This document shows positions 1-11,827 of a DNA stretch of 64,000 bases, piece by piece. Under the pieces are notes generated by a model. The model was not told the origin of the DNA. It ran no database searches and saw only the letters and a list, made by a program, of their open reading frames with translations. Every line of letters starts with the position of its first letter. Position 1 is the stretch's first letter. The translations under genes were made by a program, and so were the position numbers. This stretch comes from Lomentospora prolificans. Its lineage: Eukaryota; Ascomycota; Sordariomycetes; Microascales; Microascaceae. The stretch covers positions 1,674,001 through 1,738,000 of the forward strand of contig JARFXM010000005.1 in NCBI GenBank assembly GCA_029532625.1, written 5' to 3'.

Positions 1-960
1 AAACCTCGGCCGGCAGCTCAATAGGCTCAACACTTATCCCCTCAGGCGCCCACCCACTAATCACGCCCTCCGGCAGCTTGTCCAACTCCGCCATGCCCTC
101 CTCTCCCGCCGCAGACCCAGTGTCCACCATGGTCGAGGGCGACATGGTGTACGCCCCGGCCCTGACGGCCTGCCACTCGCCGAGCCCGCCCCTTGGCGCA
201 CCGGCGTAGTCGTCGTCGTCGGCCGGCCACGGCGCGTTCCCCTCGAACCTCTTCCTCTCGCGGTTCTTGGAGTGTCTCCAGGCCCAGATGCCCAGGACGG
301 CGAGGAGGACGGCAACGGAGAGGCCGGTTGCTAGGCCGATGATGTCGTCGGATGAGAGGCCTTGGTGCGAACGGGAGGGTGGGGCAGGATCTTCGGTAGG
401 GGCGGGGGCGGCGTGAATGATGTTGAAGGTGGGTGAGTCGATGTAGATGGCGGGAGAGGAAGAGTTGGCGAGGCGGAGGGCGTAGGATCCTGGAGTTAGG
501 CGTTCGGGGATGGTCCAGTTGTGGGCTTCGATTGTATAGGGGATGTCATCTGAGACAAGTGTTAGCGAAAGGGCAGCGAGGCTAGGCCCCCTCATCGCGC
601 GCGGCCATCGCGACCGAGGAGGAAAGGATGAGGATGAGGATGAGTATGTGCATGATGCCAATATGAGTGACACTTACAATCAACGTAAACGAAATTCGTG
701 AACGGAGCTTGACTCGCGTCGGCGACTTCCATCATGACATAGCCGCCCCAGTCCGCATCGTCACCCAGCGTCTCCCACCTCACCTCCACAGTCGAACCAG
801 TAACCAAGGTATCACCCTCGGCGGGGGACGTAAAAGCGGCAAAAGTCTGGTCAGCGTTGTCGCCATTATCGCCATCGCGCCCAAATACGACTCCGGCGCT
901 GGCAAGTGACGCGCGAAGTAGCAGCAAAAGGGGCAGCGGTAAAGCGTGGAACTTTCTCAT
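1..960 (-). CDS. KNH/Kre9-like domain single-pass membrane protein (3' end beyond window)
   Basis: Two exons are visible: 960-678 and 549-1, joined through a GTAAGT donor and a CAG acceptor. The start is the ATG at 960 (MRKFHAL), followed by a hydrophobic Leu-rich signal peptide of about 20 residues. The extracellular part contains FTSPAEGDTL and VEVRW, typical of the Kre9/KNH Ser-Thr-rich surface-protein domain (about residues 35-130), including an NWTIPE segment with an N-glycosylation sequon. A Pro-rich linker leads to one transmembrane helix (SVAVLLAVLGIWAW), a basic stop-transfer (RHSKNRERKR) and an acidic cytoplasmic tail. The reading frame is still open at base 1, so at least 277 residues are encoded. 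Family knowledge suggests a cell-wall or surface role; the substrate is unknown. The membrane helix plus tail argues against GPI anchoring. Confidence 0.75.
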
Positions 961-2442
961 GGCCGGCACACGGGAAGAATAAGAACAGTTGCACGCTGAT
1001 GCTCAGTGTAGTGAAGAATGCGACAGTGTGGGCTCGGGTCAAATAGAGGTGCGGATCGTCAAAACGGGAGCGGAGCGGACGAAGGCGGCGGGATCTTTCG
1101 TCAATTGGTGGGGTTGGTTGGATCCCGCGAAACTGGGGGGATATTGGGTGGTAATAAACTCTCTTTTGCTTAATTTCTTTTGGCTTTGGGTTTTGGGAAC
1201 CCGGTAAATGGTCTCTCGGTGACAAATTGAGAAGAAGGATGGTTGGAATTCCGCTGTTGGTTTCGTTGGGTTACTTTGAATGATGGATGCGTCGGGACGG
1301 CGGAAAACGTATTCACTTCTGGTACTTTATTCCAGCAGGCAGTCAATGACGAATTCCTCTAGATTGAAAAAGAAGAAAAACCGAACCCGGCGTGGTATAC
1401 TATTATATCACGTCCTCTTCTCATCGCTGGCTACCTGGATACGAAAGGAAATGATAACGAACCAAGAAAAGCGAGCGAGAAAAATGGCGAGACAATAGCA
1501 AGAAAATCGATAGAACCAGACGAGCCTGCGAGTGCCATTCGCATCATGCAATTCCCATGAGGCGCTTTCCCTAATTCCGCCGTGTCCCTCATAGTAATAT
1601 CACCAGAACCGCCTGCGATCCCCCGGCACGCGTAGTATCAAATGCAGCACGAGAACGGGCTGTGTGCAGTCTGTGTCGATTGTGCTGGCTGTTTGCATCA
1701 ATCCGAATCCCCCCACCATCGCCTGGCAGGCAGCACCCCGACCGACTTCAACACCCACTCTGAGCTTGGCCCAGCCTGCGCGTGCACCCACGGCGGCCTC
1801 TCATTCGATACCGTCTTAGTGGCGGCCGCCAGTTCCCAAGCAATTCCCGGGCGGCCCAAGTGCCAAGAGCCCCATGGCTCCATGGCCCCGTGAACCACTC
1901 TTGACAGAACCCGACGACCGGGGGCTACCAGCAGCACGTTGCCTAACCTCACTGGAGGGTAGGATCCATCAGCCATTCGGTTTGAGATTGCTTCCCCCGG
2001 ATTAGGAATAGGGGAGCGGGGGTAAGGACGAGGATGGCCGCACGGCGCACACCTCAGAACCCAAAAACGCTCTAGGATCCGCAGTGGAAGAATCGAAGAC
2101 ATGCTGGAAAGAAAGAATGAAAGCATTGAATCAACCACGGAGGGGCTCGACGGCATGAGGGCGCATCGCTGATTTTTTTTTTGCCCGGCATCTACCTATA
2201 TACGGGGACATGCGACCAAGCACAACGTGCATCATCGGGAATCCTGCCCTGTGGACAGCCACCCCACGCCCGCAGAGATAGAGGCCAAGCTAAACTGAAT
2301 TTCAGGTGCAATGCTTGCGTAATAGTGTGTACAAAGTGTGCGATGAAATGTGTAATGCTCCCTTTCACTTTCAGACGATCCGTCCCAAACGCCATTACGC
2401 CCCAGGGCTCTCAACCTACTTTTTACTCTGTTCTTTTCCTTT
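961..2442. other. Intergenic region between the KNH-domain gene and rrp6
   Basis: This lies upstream of the leftward KNH-domain gene and downstream of leftward rrp6. It holds only short, overlapping open frames without domain signatures or paired splice sites. The part near 961-1200 is probably the promoter and leader of the KNH-domain gene. I see nothing else supportable. Confidence 0.5.
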
Positions 2443-5286
2443 TTACTTCTTAAATGTAGCACTCCTTCCTCCATGAATGGGAGGAGCCTTCCTCGCGCCC
2501 TTGAGTCCCTCGTCCGCCGTCTTAGCGTACGGATCGAACGCTGCCTTGCCCTTGTGGGGGCCGGCCCCGGCTCCTTGTTGAGCCGCCGCCCGCTTGCCGT
2601 GTAATACGGATTGGGCCGTACTGTAATCAAAAGCTTCCTCTTGCACCTGCCTAGCCGCACCCTTCTTAGCTTGGTCCTTCTGGACACGCTTGAGTTTGCG
2701 CTTGGTCCGTTGCTTCGCCTTCTTCTTTGCGCCCAGATCATTGGCAGGTTGCGCAACCTTGGCACCTTTGCCCTCCTCTGCACTCTCGTCTTGGCCGTCC
2801 GTCGCCCCCTGGGTTGGCGAACTCGAGTCAGCCCCTGACTCGGACTTGGCAACAGCTGCCACCCCGTCCTCGTCGTCTGAATCGTCTTGTTCGTTGTCAT
2901 CCTCGCTCGCATCCCCGTTCTTGTCAGTATCCTTCTCCTCTTCCCCCTGTCTCTTCCGTTTCATTCCAGCCTTGAGCGTGAACTCGTCGTCCTCGACAGG
3001 AGCTTCCAGCTCTGGCTTCGGGCTAGGCTCCGGGCTCCTGGCCTGTTCGTTATTTGAGGCGTTGGCCTCTCGAATCGCTAGTTGCACCTCTTCGAGAGTG
3101 TAGAGCCTTTGCCATGGTAGCGGAATGTATTCGTCCGCATCCTTCGCCGACCCCATCCTTGATTCCCAACGAGAGCTCAACTCCATGTCACCGAAAAGCT
3201 GAGATCGAGGGAGGCGGCCGACCTCTGCCTTCGCGATGTTGAGTGATGCGAGATCCTGCGTAATACCTGCCTTGCCAGTCGCCTTACCATCCTTCAACGT
3301 CGCCCCTTCAATTAGGAATTGCTGTAGACTAGGCCCGTCCACACCCTTAGCTTGGGCCTCCTGGACCACCTTCCAGAGTTCATTGGCTTCCGCCCTGGCT
3401 TGCCAAGCGTGTCGAGGCAAGAGACTATGGAGAGCTTTGAGGTCCGGAGGGAGAACTCTGGCAATATCCCAGATCCCCTGAGTCGGGAGTACGTAGCCGA
3501 CACTTTCATCATTGCGGCGAGCAGACTCGTCCCTCCATCTCCAGACAGCGCGGAATACTGCAAACTGCTGGCCGTTGAGTGGCTTTGGTTGCTTCATCAC
3601 CAGGTTGTACCAACCCCTGCTGCCAGTACCCGTCTCCTCATCAAAGGTAGGGTTCTCGAAGCGACTTAAAGCTTGCTCGCGGGACTTATCAAGGACTACG
3701 CGAATCAGGTCCGTTTCTGGAGAGCTTGGATCAGACTTCTCGACCAACTCGTTGCGCATCATGTCATAGATATAAAGCAGAAAATGGGTATCGGAACGCG
3801 CATAAAAGAACATTTCCTCAGGAATGGGCCTAAGCAACGACGAGGTTAGCCGCGTATCCTTTTTTTCTTTTCTGTTTTTTCTTTTTTCTTTCCCTTTTTG
3901 GTTTGCCATCACAGGTTTGTAACATACCTCACACGCCAATCTGCCAGCTGGTACTTCTTGTCAGCATCAAAGTCGATAAACTTCTTCAGCAAGAAGGCTA
4001 GGCTATGCTGTGGGTAGCCAAGCGCCCTTGATGCGAAGTGTGTATCAAAATACCCAACCAAGTAGAGGCCAAGGTCTCGCTGCAACCAGATGACGTCCAT
4101 AAACGCGCCGTGCAATACCTGATATGGAGTAAGCATGTATGATAAATGGGGCAAAATAGCACCTGACGTCTTAGCATACCTTGATAATTTTAGGATCGGC
4201 GAAGACTTGATTGAGGACCTCTAGCTTCTGCCGCCACGGTTTGAGCGTGTCTACGACCCAGTCGCAATCCCGGGTGCTGATTTGCATGAGACTTGTCAGG
4301 CCAGTATAGGTCCTGTAATCGTGGTGCTCAAGGTCGATGGCAATCTCTGCCGCCTTTTTGAGTTCCTCCAACATCTCCAGAACTCCTTCATACGTATCAA
4401 CCCAGATGGCCTTGCTCTCTTCCATCGGCCGATAGGGGATTGGATCGGCCTTCTCGAATACGCGGGCCGGGTATTCCATTCCGAGGATCTCTTTCTCGTA
4501 AGGATGCTTGTACCTAAAGATACGATCTTTCGTCAGTTTCTGAAGTGCATTCGTCTTGATTTCAGCGGCGCCTATATCCGCTCCTTTCACCTCCCGCTCG
4601 GCCACAGATAAAAGTAGGGACGAAGGACGAAAATGTTGTAGGTAATCATACTCCGAGGATTCATTGTTAAGCCCTTCACCGGTGTCAAGGCGAAAGCTCT
4701 CTTCTAGCGGCTGAGTAGCGTGGGGTTTTTGGGTGAGGATAGGCTTCCAGGGGCCGGAAGGAAAGTTGTTGGGCGTGTTCTCGAAGCTTAGCTGAGGTTT
4801 CGTGACATTCGCATTGCGTTGGTTGGCCTGAAGAGCGGCGAATTTAGATTTCTTCGTAGGAGGCGCCTACAGGATAGAGGTTAGCCACAATCTAGAGCGT
4901 ATTAAGAAATTTCACCGAGAACAGACATTTTCAGACTCATTGGTTGGAGCCTCTTTCCTCTTTACCAGTCCGGTATACTCATCAAGGGCAAGGTCGGCTT
5001 GCTCAAAGGTTGCGTCAACAATATCGACGATGTTGCGCCAATTCACGTCCACATCGTCAAATTCTTCAAGCTTTGGGGCCGCCAAGCGGTTGGGTCGTGG
5101 CGCGGCTTTGAGAAGCTTGTTCGCGATGTTCAGAATGCGGGTGGTGTTTGCATTGAGGCGTCGATCGGTCCCTGAATTGACTGTTCGCTGGAACGCAAGG
5201 TCCTGAGAGGCTAGTTTGTTGACAGACTTGATAGTCGAAACCAGGGCCGACTGAAGGTCGTCTTTGACCGCTTTGAAATCCGCCAT
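2443..5286 (-). CDS. rrp6: Nuclear exosome 3'-5' exoribonuclease Rrp6
   Basis: Four exons, 5286-4927, 4866-4180, 4118-3928 and 3829-2443, give 874 residues in frame. Donors are GTCTGT, GTATGC and GTATGT; two of the three introns show a CTAAC-type branch site. The N-terminus (residues 1-100) matches the PMC2NT region that binds the Rrp47 cofactor. The DEDD-Y exonuclease core has D298 and E300 (AIDLE), D357 (HGAFMD), and Y422/D426 (YARSD). An HRDC domain follows at about 497-560 (PLNGQQFAVF). The C-terminal 300 residues are acidic and then Lys-rich, as usual for nuclear targeting and exosome contact. It trims and degrades rRNA, snoRNA and aberrant RNAs with the nuclear exosome. The start is the first ATG in frame (MADFKAV). 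It is divergent from mdm35 across 465 bp. Confidence 0.95.
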
Positions 5287-5751
5287 CTTCACGATAATGG
5301 CATGGATGGAGGAGAGTGAGGAATTCAGGTCGTCAAACCCAAAAATAAATTTCGCAATGAAGAGTGCCCAGTGGTGTGAATTTAAGATGGTGGGGGTGTA
5401 GCCAAAGACTTTAGTCCTGGTACCTTGGAGCGAGGAATTTGGGTGGGAGAAACTGCAAGAAATGTGAATTGTGAAGGTCGCTTACCAGTTTGAGGTACTT
5501 GTCCATCCACAAGCAACAGGTTTTCCACGCCTTATCGATAAGGACTTGGCAGGATTGATTCGATCACTCCTGCCCATTCACTTTCCCGCTCCGAAGACTC
5601 AACTCTCCATCTCTCACATCACCAACCAGCATCTCTGTCAGCTTTTCTATTTTCCTAGCATACGCATTCTTCCTTTCCTAATTCAGATAAGATTTAACTA
5701 CTGCTGCATCTCCCTATAATTCAGCATTAGTATTCCTCTCCAATTTTTAAT
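5287..5751. other. Divergent promoter between rrp6 and mdm35
   Basis: A 465-bp non-coding interval separates the two divergent start codons and must hold both promoters. It becomes T/C-rich towards mdm35. No individual site can be assigned with confidence. Confidence 0.55.
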
Positions 5752-6221
5752 ATGTCTGCTTCCCTAGCACCTGAATGTAATGAAGTGAAGGAGTAGGTCT
5801 GCCCATCCATATTTGTATCTAGAGTCTGATTCTCTTGCTAACTAGAAATGGAGGCGCTATGATACCTGTTTTCTAAAATGGTATAGTGATAGTGCGTCTA
5901 TCTTGTTCTGGTCGTAGCAACGATCCCATACCTCGCCTTCACTAACAAACCTGTCTGCATAGAGTATCTTCGTGGCAGTGGCACCGACAACAATGAATGT
6001 GCGGGGCTTTTCAAAGAGTATAGGAAATGCCTAGAGGTATCGTATCCGATATACTTCTTTCTTTCTCAATAGTCGAATAACCTCTAAACTCACGAGCCCG
6101 GCAGGTCGCTCTCAAGTCACGGGGCATTGACAAACTCCTAGACGAGGCAAGGGAGGATAACAAAGACAACGATAATACTTACATGGGGAGAAAATGTAAC
6201 AATATGTATTTCCTTGGATGA
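5752..6221 (+). CDS. mdm35: Mdm35, twin-CX9C intermembrane-space partner of Ups/PRELI proteins
   Basis: Four very small exons, 5752-5792, 5854-5891, 5963-6036 and 6105-6221 (41, 38, 74 and 117 nt), join in frame to 89 residues. The protein starts MSASLAPEC and shows a perfect twin CX9C motif: C9-x9-C19 and C39-x9-C49. YLRGSGT precedes the second pair and RGIDKLLDEARED follows it, all typical of the Mdm35/TRIAP1 family. In yeast Mdm35 is imported through Mia40 and stabilises Ups1/Ups2, which move phosphatidic acid and phosphatidylserine across the intermembrane space. Donors are GTAGGT, GTGCGT and GTATCG; the first acceptor (GGAG) is atypical but the frame demands it. The C-terminus (GRKCNNMYFLG) is unusual. 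The exons are too short to be seen by ORF length. Confidence 0.9.
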
Positions 6222-7129
6222 GTCTTCTCAACGAGTATCTAACGTGATTCTAGAATACGAGCCAAGGCTCACTCTCCTCTCTTCTGCTAAGCACCACAGG
6301 CCAAGAATCATAAGACTCCACCTATTTCCAGCTCCCAAGTCGCCACTCTTCTATCAACTTATCCTTACCATATATGTGCCGACTAGTTGCGAGACTCACC
6401 GGCTATGCCATATCTCTCGCTCTGGCAGAATCGCGCGTTGGCCTCGGGGCACCTCCGGTCTGGTGAGCTCGGGCGGCACAGTTTTGTAACATCACGTAAC
6501 GTTATGAACTAGCATATCATGTATAAATACTGCATCTTACTTTTCAGAAACTATGCATTTGTCAATAGAATTCTCGCGCTTTTCTCTGGGACCTTTGTTG
6601 GTCTTGTTTATTCATGATTTCAGCCCTCGTTACCGTGACGTTGGAGTCCATACACTCATGCCTAGCTTGATGCTGCATCACAATGCGCGTAAAGCCTGAT
6701 GCGCTTCGGCGGCTGCTGCCACTTGGCGATCTCCCGTCAAAGCTTCGTTATTATGTACATTCGTATGTACATTTGTTCCGTCCTGATCGGGAGGAATCTT
6801 GCTTGTTGCGCCCCTGGCCAAGGTTGTCAACTTCGTGACGATCCCTAGACGACAGGTTGGGCATTTCTGCGAAACCAGGCAGTTCCGTCTCCACTATCCA
6901 CCTGAGAACCGAATCTTCTCCCGCAAGCGAAAACAATGCAAAATGGAGACGCCCGCTGCCTATTCTAGGAGAACTGCCACATGCATCTGAAATTTCACTG
7001 TTAAACACTGTGACGATTTGCGAGACGAATCGACTCTCCCCCTAAATATTTCTCAGAAAATCGCCCATCCCTAGACGAGGCCCCGAAGCCAGAGGCGATG
7101 AGACGACGCCTCGCTAGACGACATAGTCC
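6222..7129. other. Intergenic region
   Basis: This interval holds the mdm35 3' end and the promoter of the next gene. Only short unrelated open frames are present on both strands. The octamer CTAGACGA recurs near 6846, 7071 and 7113, just before the next gene; its meaning is unknown. Confidence 0.45.
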
Positions 7130-7484
7130 ATGCACGCCTTTTCGATCTTCGCCTGGGCAATATTTGTGGCGGGATACATAACTGCACGCTGGGATCTCGT
7201 TACACGCCTTTATGAGCTTGCGATTTTTGCCTGGGATCACGGAGTAGTTGCAAGTAGTTCCCTATTGCCAGCTCCGGAACCACCACCCCCTGGACCGCCT
7301 TTTCTAACATCACTGATGCTCCTAGACCCGGGCAGCCAAGGGCTTTTTGATCCTTACATTATTCTTCCTAGTTTTAGCGCTTCCCGTTTATTTCATAACC
7401 GAAGCAGAAGCGGATCTCGTAAGTCCCATAGGTCTTGCAAGCCGCAAGCCTCAACCCGACGCGTCACCGCAAAGGTCAAACTGA
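7130..7484 (+). CDS. Small two-helix membrane protein, uncharacterised, with a GC-AG intron
   Basis: Exons 7130-7249 and 7326-7484 encode 92 residues. The first exon (starting MHAFSIFAWAIF) gives a hydrophobic segment at about 3-18, then an amphipathic stretch containing TARWDLVTRLYEL and FAWDHGVV. The frame continues only if the intron begins with GCAAGT at 7250, a GC-AG intron, and ends at CCTAG at 7325 with a CTAAC branch site near 7305. The second exon then reads TRAAKGF and a second hydrophobic helix (LILTLFFLVLALPVYF, about 48-63), ending in a short polar tail. Third-position bias and the smooth protein across the junction support coding. I do not recognise a named family. Its stop is 154 bp before gpi1, in the same orientation. 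Alternative: the upstream open frame could run on without splicing, but it then becomes Pro/Ser/Arg-rich and non-coding in character. Confidence 0.65.
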
Positions 7485-7638
7485 CAAACGCGCACACTGT
7501 AGCACGCCCGAGGTCCAAGATTCGGCCTGTCTGCTCGGGAGCAATTGCGACGTCGTGGTTCGTTCTAAGACCAAGCTCCTTACACGAACGCCACCCCGAT
7601 AGCCCAAGGTCAAGGTTACGAGAGCAGCCCTCGCTGCG

Positions 7639-9996
7639 ATGCCGGGATATGATGGGTTGATGAGGATATTCTGGCCAGCAGATATTGCCAGATCGGAGTT
7701 TCCCGGCGTCATAGTAGGGTGGAGGAATTCGGAGCTCGACGTGTTCGTTGTAGCTGTTCTGGACGTCGCTGATGTTTGTGTCCCCGTTATCGCCGAAGGA
7801 GACTTGACGCTCTATGCAATGGAGACGTTGTGCTAATCTTAGCATGTTCTAGCCTCAAAATGTCGAATACCATTTGAAAATCGGAACTCTCCTACGAAAC
7901 TCTAGTCATCCCGTTAACCGAGTCTACGAGCTCTGTGGCCATTTGTCCATGCACGTTCTGGGCGTCACTAATGCGCCGGAATCGACCAGTGTTGACCCCT
8001 CTTGGGTGCGCGCAACGACAGGACCCAACTATCCCGTCCCCATCATCCGCTGCGATCGAGCCTCGAATGTACAGATAGTCCTCTTCAAGCGGCCTCAGCC
8101 CCTCCGAATGCAGTACATGTCTCTGAACCCGATCGCTCTTGATCTCGAGGAGAGATACTTTGATATGCCAACGAGCGGCATCGAGGCCGTGAATGAGCAA
8201 CAAGAGAGGGAGAAACGCGAAGAGAAGCAGAGACTCGTTGAGAAATTGAAACAGCACAGCATCATAAAACGAACTCTGTCACCAAAGGAGAAGACCCTCC
8301 CACGAGTAATCAACCAGATCAATTGGGCTTGGGAGCTCGAACAACTTCTTCAGAAGAATCTGCATATGGTTGGACCGCGGCCCAAGCGAAGTTTGAGCGT
8401 CTCGGAACGGGTGGTGGAATCGGCCAATACCGTCAAGGATGCTGCAATGTCGTGGTTCTGGTGCTTATTTATTGTCTACATCTTCCCCATCATCCAGCGA
8501 TTCTTCTCGCTCATCCTCCTCGGACACCGTATAACAGCAGAGCTGTTACTACGCGTGCTTGAGTTCCGAGCACGACCTCATCATGCCGCTTTGAAAGATC
8601 TGTCAGCCACTGCACAGCAAGTTGAGATAAGACTCCAGCAGTTTTGTTATTGGCCAACCCAACATATGAAACTACGGCAGCGCAAGAGCGATTGGGCAAG
8701 TGTGACAACGAGTCATCCCGACTACATTCGCTTCTTCAACAGCCTTTGGCTCGTAGCTAACGATGTGATCATCGGAATAGCTATGGGCTCCTATATAATC
8801 GAGCATGCAGAGTGGGTTGGCCAACAGATTGGCATCATTCTCAGGACATATACCGTCGAGGCTCTCCAGACTAGCATAACGTGGCTCATGGGTTGGCCCG
8901 CGGGCTTGAAGCTTAACAACGAGCTGGCTGCATTCCTGGGCGACCTATTCCTATGGGTTATCGACTACTGGTCAGGCTTCATCGACCTGCTTCAGCCAGC
9001 GTTACCGCATATCATATGGTTTATTGGTTTTTCTAGTTTTGGCGGCGCCAGCATGCCTCTTGCCATGTTCTCCGATCTGCTATCAGCCCTCACCATCCAT
9101 ATCTACTCGTTCTACCTCGCCTCCGCCCGAATATTCAACTGGCAGCTTAGCATTCTCATCTCGCTCTTTCACCTGTTCCGAGGAAAGAAGCACAATGTGC
9201 TTCGGAATCGTATCGACTCGTGCGACTATGACCTGGACCAGTTGCTTGTAGGCACCATTGTTTTCACCCTCCTCGTCTTCCTACTCCCGACTGTACTCGT
9301 GTTTTATCTCAACTTTGCCATTGCGAGGATGATAATCATCTCACTCAAGGCAGCTTTTGACACTCTCCTCTCATGTCTCAATCACTTCCCTCTCTTTGCC
9401 ATCATGTTGCGCATCAAAGATCCTAGCCGGCTTCCGGGTAAGCATCCGCTCCACAACCCGTCAATTTCTACAAGGCTCTATACATGAACTGACTCACTCT
9501 TTCTTCCAAGGTGGTGTGCGATTCGAACTGGGCAAGAGCCATCCCGTTGTACGATCTCCCACAAACTCCTTGAATCGGCCGCCTACCTCTGTCATACACC
9601 TCAAGGTATGTGACTCTCGCACCATCCAGTGTACCACGCGGAATCGGAGAAGAGTAGCTGACAATATTTCCGTAGCCGGTTCCCTTGACCTTTGGGTCCA
9701 TGTTCCACCAATACCTGCAGATGGCCCAGCGCATCCGCAAACACTACCTCTCGCCTACCGTCCTTCTCTGCCTTGTAACTGGCAAATTCGTGCCACCCAT
9801 CGACCGAAAGAATCTGTACAGTCTCCAGTATAGCATGCTACCAGCAAAGCGGCCGGGTATCTGGGAGATGTGGACAGCGCTGAGTTCAACATCGGCACCG
9901 TCAAAAAAGCCCAACTGGGCGGGCCCGGGAGTTAGAAGACATCCTTTCGGCGGGCTACCCGGGAGGGCGAGAGGCGGCGCAGTACACGTAAAGTAG
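7639..9996 (+). CDS. gpi1: GPI-N-acetylglucosaminyltransferase subunit Gpi1 (PIG-Q)
   Basis: Four exons, 7639-7773, 7853-9437, 9511-9605 and 9676-9996, give 711 residues. The N-terminus reads GLMRIFWP and GVIVGWRNSELD, the conserved opening of fungal Gpi1 proteins. The body has several membrane segments (for example FWCLFIVYIFPII and VFTLLVFLLPTVLVFYLNF) and the conserved block containing RNRIDSCDYDLDQLLVGT. The last exon carries FHQYLQMAQRIRKHYL. Gpi1 stabilises the ER complex that transfers GlcNAc from UDP-GlcNAc to phosphatidylinositol, the first step of GPI-anchor synthesis. The apparent stop at 7834 is removed by intron 1 (GTTTGT donor, TGCTAAT branch, CTAG acceptor), so the gene is intact. 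Confidence 0.93.
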
Positions 9997-10432
9997 GAGA
10001 GCGAAGAAGGAAGCGGATAATAATGTTTAATGCGATTCTGAATAGACGCCGTGTTTTCTTCGGATGAAGCGTGTTGGTGCATATATCCCGACCTATTTTA
10101 AAATTGTGATTCTCATGATGGATGAGTTGCTCGTTCGCCTAAGCCTGTGTTTCTGAGAGAACTATTAGCATTAATTTTGTGGTGATGAGTGTGGGTTTCA
10201 AGTGACGGTGGATGGGAATCGATCAATGATGCCCCAAAATATTGCGGCGTCATTGGCGATGGGCGATTTTTGTCACCCCGCCCCTCACTCAAAGAGAAGC
10301 TCAACCAAACACCCGGAACTTGACGCAACTCGGCGAAACAGAAATCTAGTGCTTGAGAATTTCACGAGTAGCATTGAGGTTTACGCATAACACTCACCCC
10401 GGAACTACTCGAGTAGCCTCACAAGAGCAGAG
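9997..10432. other. Intergenic region between gpi1 and the tubulin cofactor C gene
   Basis: About 430 bp hold the gpi1 3' end and the promoter of the downstream gene. No coding or RNA signature was seen. Confidence 0.45.
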
Positions 10433-11742
10433 ATGAGCAACAACATACTCAAATTCTACCAGCACTTCCAGGCTGCAGTTGCTAGTACGGACCGTCCCAG
10501 CCCAGCACGCCAACCTCTGGAACAAGTGGAGCTCGCGCCTCACACGCTGGATTTCCCCCAAGGGCACGGAGCTTTGAACGGGAGATTCGAGATGGTTAAC
10601 CGTTTCTGCGTTAGGTCTGGATACTGAAATTGTGCAGCTGTCCTCTGCGTCGTCACGTCAGAATGCGATCGACACTATTCGTCTGGGCATCGCACATTTA
10701 TCCAACGAGCTCGCTGATGCGGCCGAGTACCTACCCACGTACGACCAAAAGTCGTATGCAGAGGTACGTCCAGACCTGGCGGAAACGGACGTCTCCGGAG
10801 CATTGATGACTAGAAGACTTTTCTACTAACGAGCATCCTAGACCATCAAGGGCTTGACGGAGAAACTAGACAGAGAAGTGGACAAGGTTGCTCCGCGACA
10901 ACGGTTTCAATTCAAAGCCCGGTCGAGGAATGCAGCACAGGAATCCCAAGAGGACCGAAGGCACAATGTTGGCGTACTAGCTAGCTACCAAGATACACAG
11001 GCCGGCTCAGCGGCTCCCTCGAAACAAGATGAGCTGGCGGCAAACGCGAAGGACTACAACCAGGAGATAAAGGGATCCAGCTCCTCGGCGGTCCGGAGAC
11101 CAAGTTTCTCCGCCGCCAAAACAGTATCACTTTCCCAGCACAAGGAACTCCACGTCGTCCTTGCACCTTCGGCATCGCAAGCTGCGACTTACGGAGACCT
11201 TACCGATCTCGAAGCCTGCGTAATAGACATGTCGGCGGCCGCAAGGGGCGAGGTGGCATTTTCAGGCCTCGCGTTGAAAAACTTGCGAAAATGCATCATC
11301 GTAACAGGAAGTGTTGATGGGCCCGTCCACATCACCGGTATATCGGATTCGATTCTTGTGGTTGCGTCGCGCCAAGTCCGTATCCACGAGTGCAAGAATG
11401 TTAAGTTTTATCTCCACTGTTCGAGCCATCCCATCATTGAGGACTGCACTCAAGTTCAGTTTGCACCGATACCGGAATGCTACGTATGCCAAACCCCATA
11501 ATCCTACCTCCAGAAGAGCAGGCAAGGCTGACAAGAGTCGACAGACACCTCGGTGGTCGAGCACGCACGAGAACAAGTGGGATCAGGTGGACGACTTTAA
11601 GTGGTTAAAAGCAGACCACAGCCCTAATTGGAGTATTCTACCAGAGAGCGGGCGTCTCTCTGGCAGTTTCTGGACCGAGTGGGTGGCCGGTGGGGCGGAG
11701 GTTAGAGTCGCGGACATATTGAATAAAGGGGGTATCTCATGA
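10433..11742 (+). CDS. Tubulin-binding cofactor C (TBCC) homologue
   Basis: Proposed exons are 10433-10525, 10638-10763, 10842-11483 and 11545-11742, about 352 residues in frame. The N-terminal helical bundle is seen in KFYQHFQAA, GIAHLSNEL and YLPTYDQKSYAE. A low-complexity linker follows, then the beta-helical TBCC/C-CAP domain (CVIDMSAAARG, CIIVTGSVDGPVHITG, SHPIIEDC). The last exon has KWDQVDDFKWL followed by SPNWSILPE, typical of cofactor C C-termini. Family role: with cofactors D and E it triggers GTP hydrolysis by beta-tubulin and releases folded tubulin heterodimer in the cytosol. The first donor is uncertain: I placed it at GTGGAG (10526) because it gives a continuous helical N-terminus, but GTTGCT (10478) is also in phase. 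The other junctions (GTACGT, GTATGC) are clear. Confidence 0.85.
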
Positions 11743-11827
11743 TAGAACACTTGAATAGAAAGGCGAAGTTCCTTGACAACGGGAGGCTCTGGCAAATCCA
11801 TCAAGCTGAAGCAAGAGGGAGCACAAT

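Noticed and set aside
7774..7852. Apparent stop codon interrupting gpi1 after the conserved N-terminus
   Set aside because: A 79-nt intron with GTTTGT donor, TGCTAATC branch site and TAG acceptor keeps phase 0 and removes the stop, so gpi1 is not a pseudogene.
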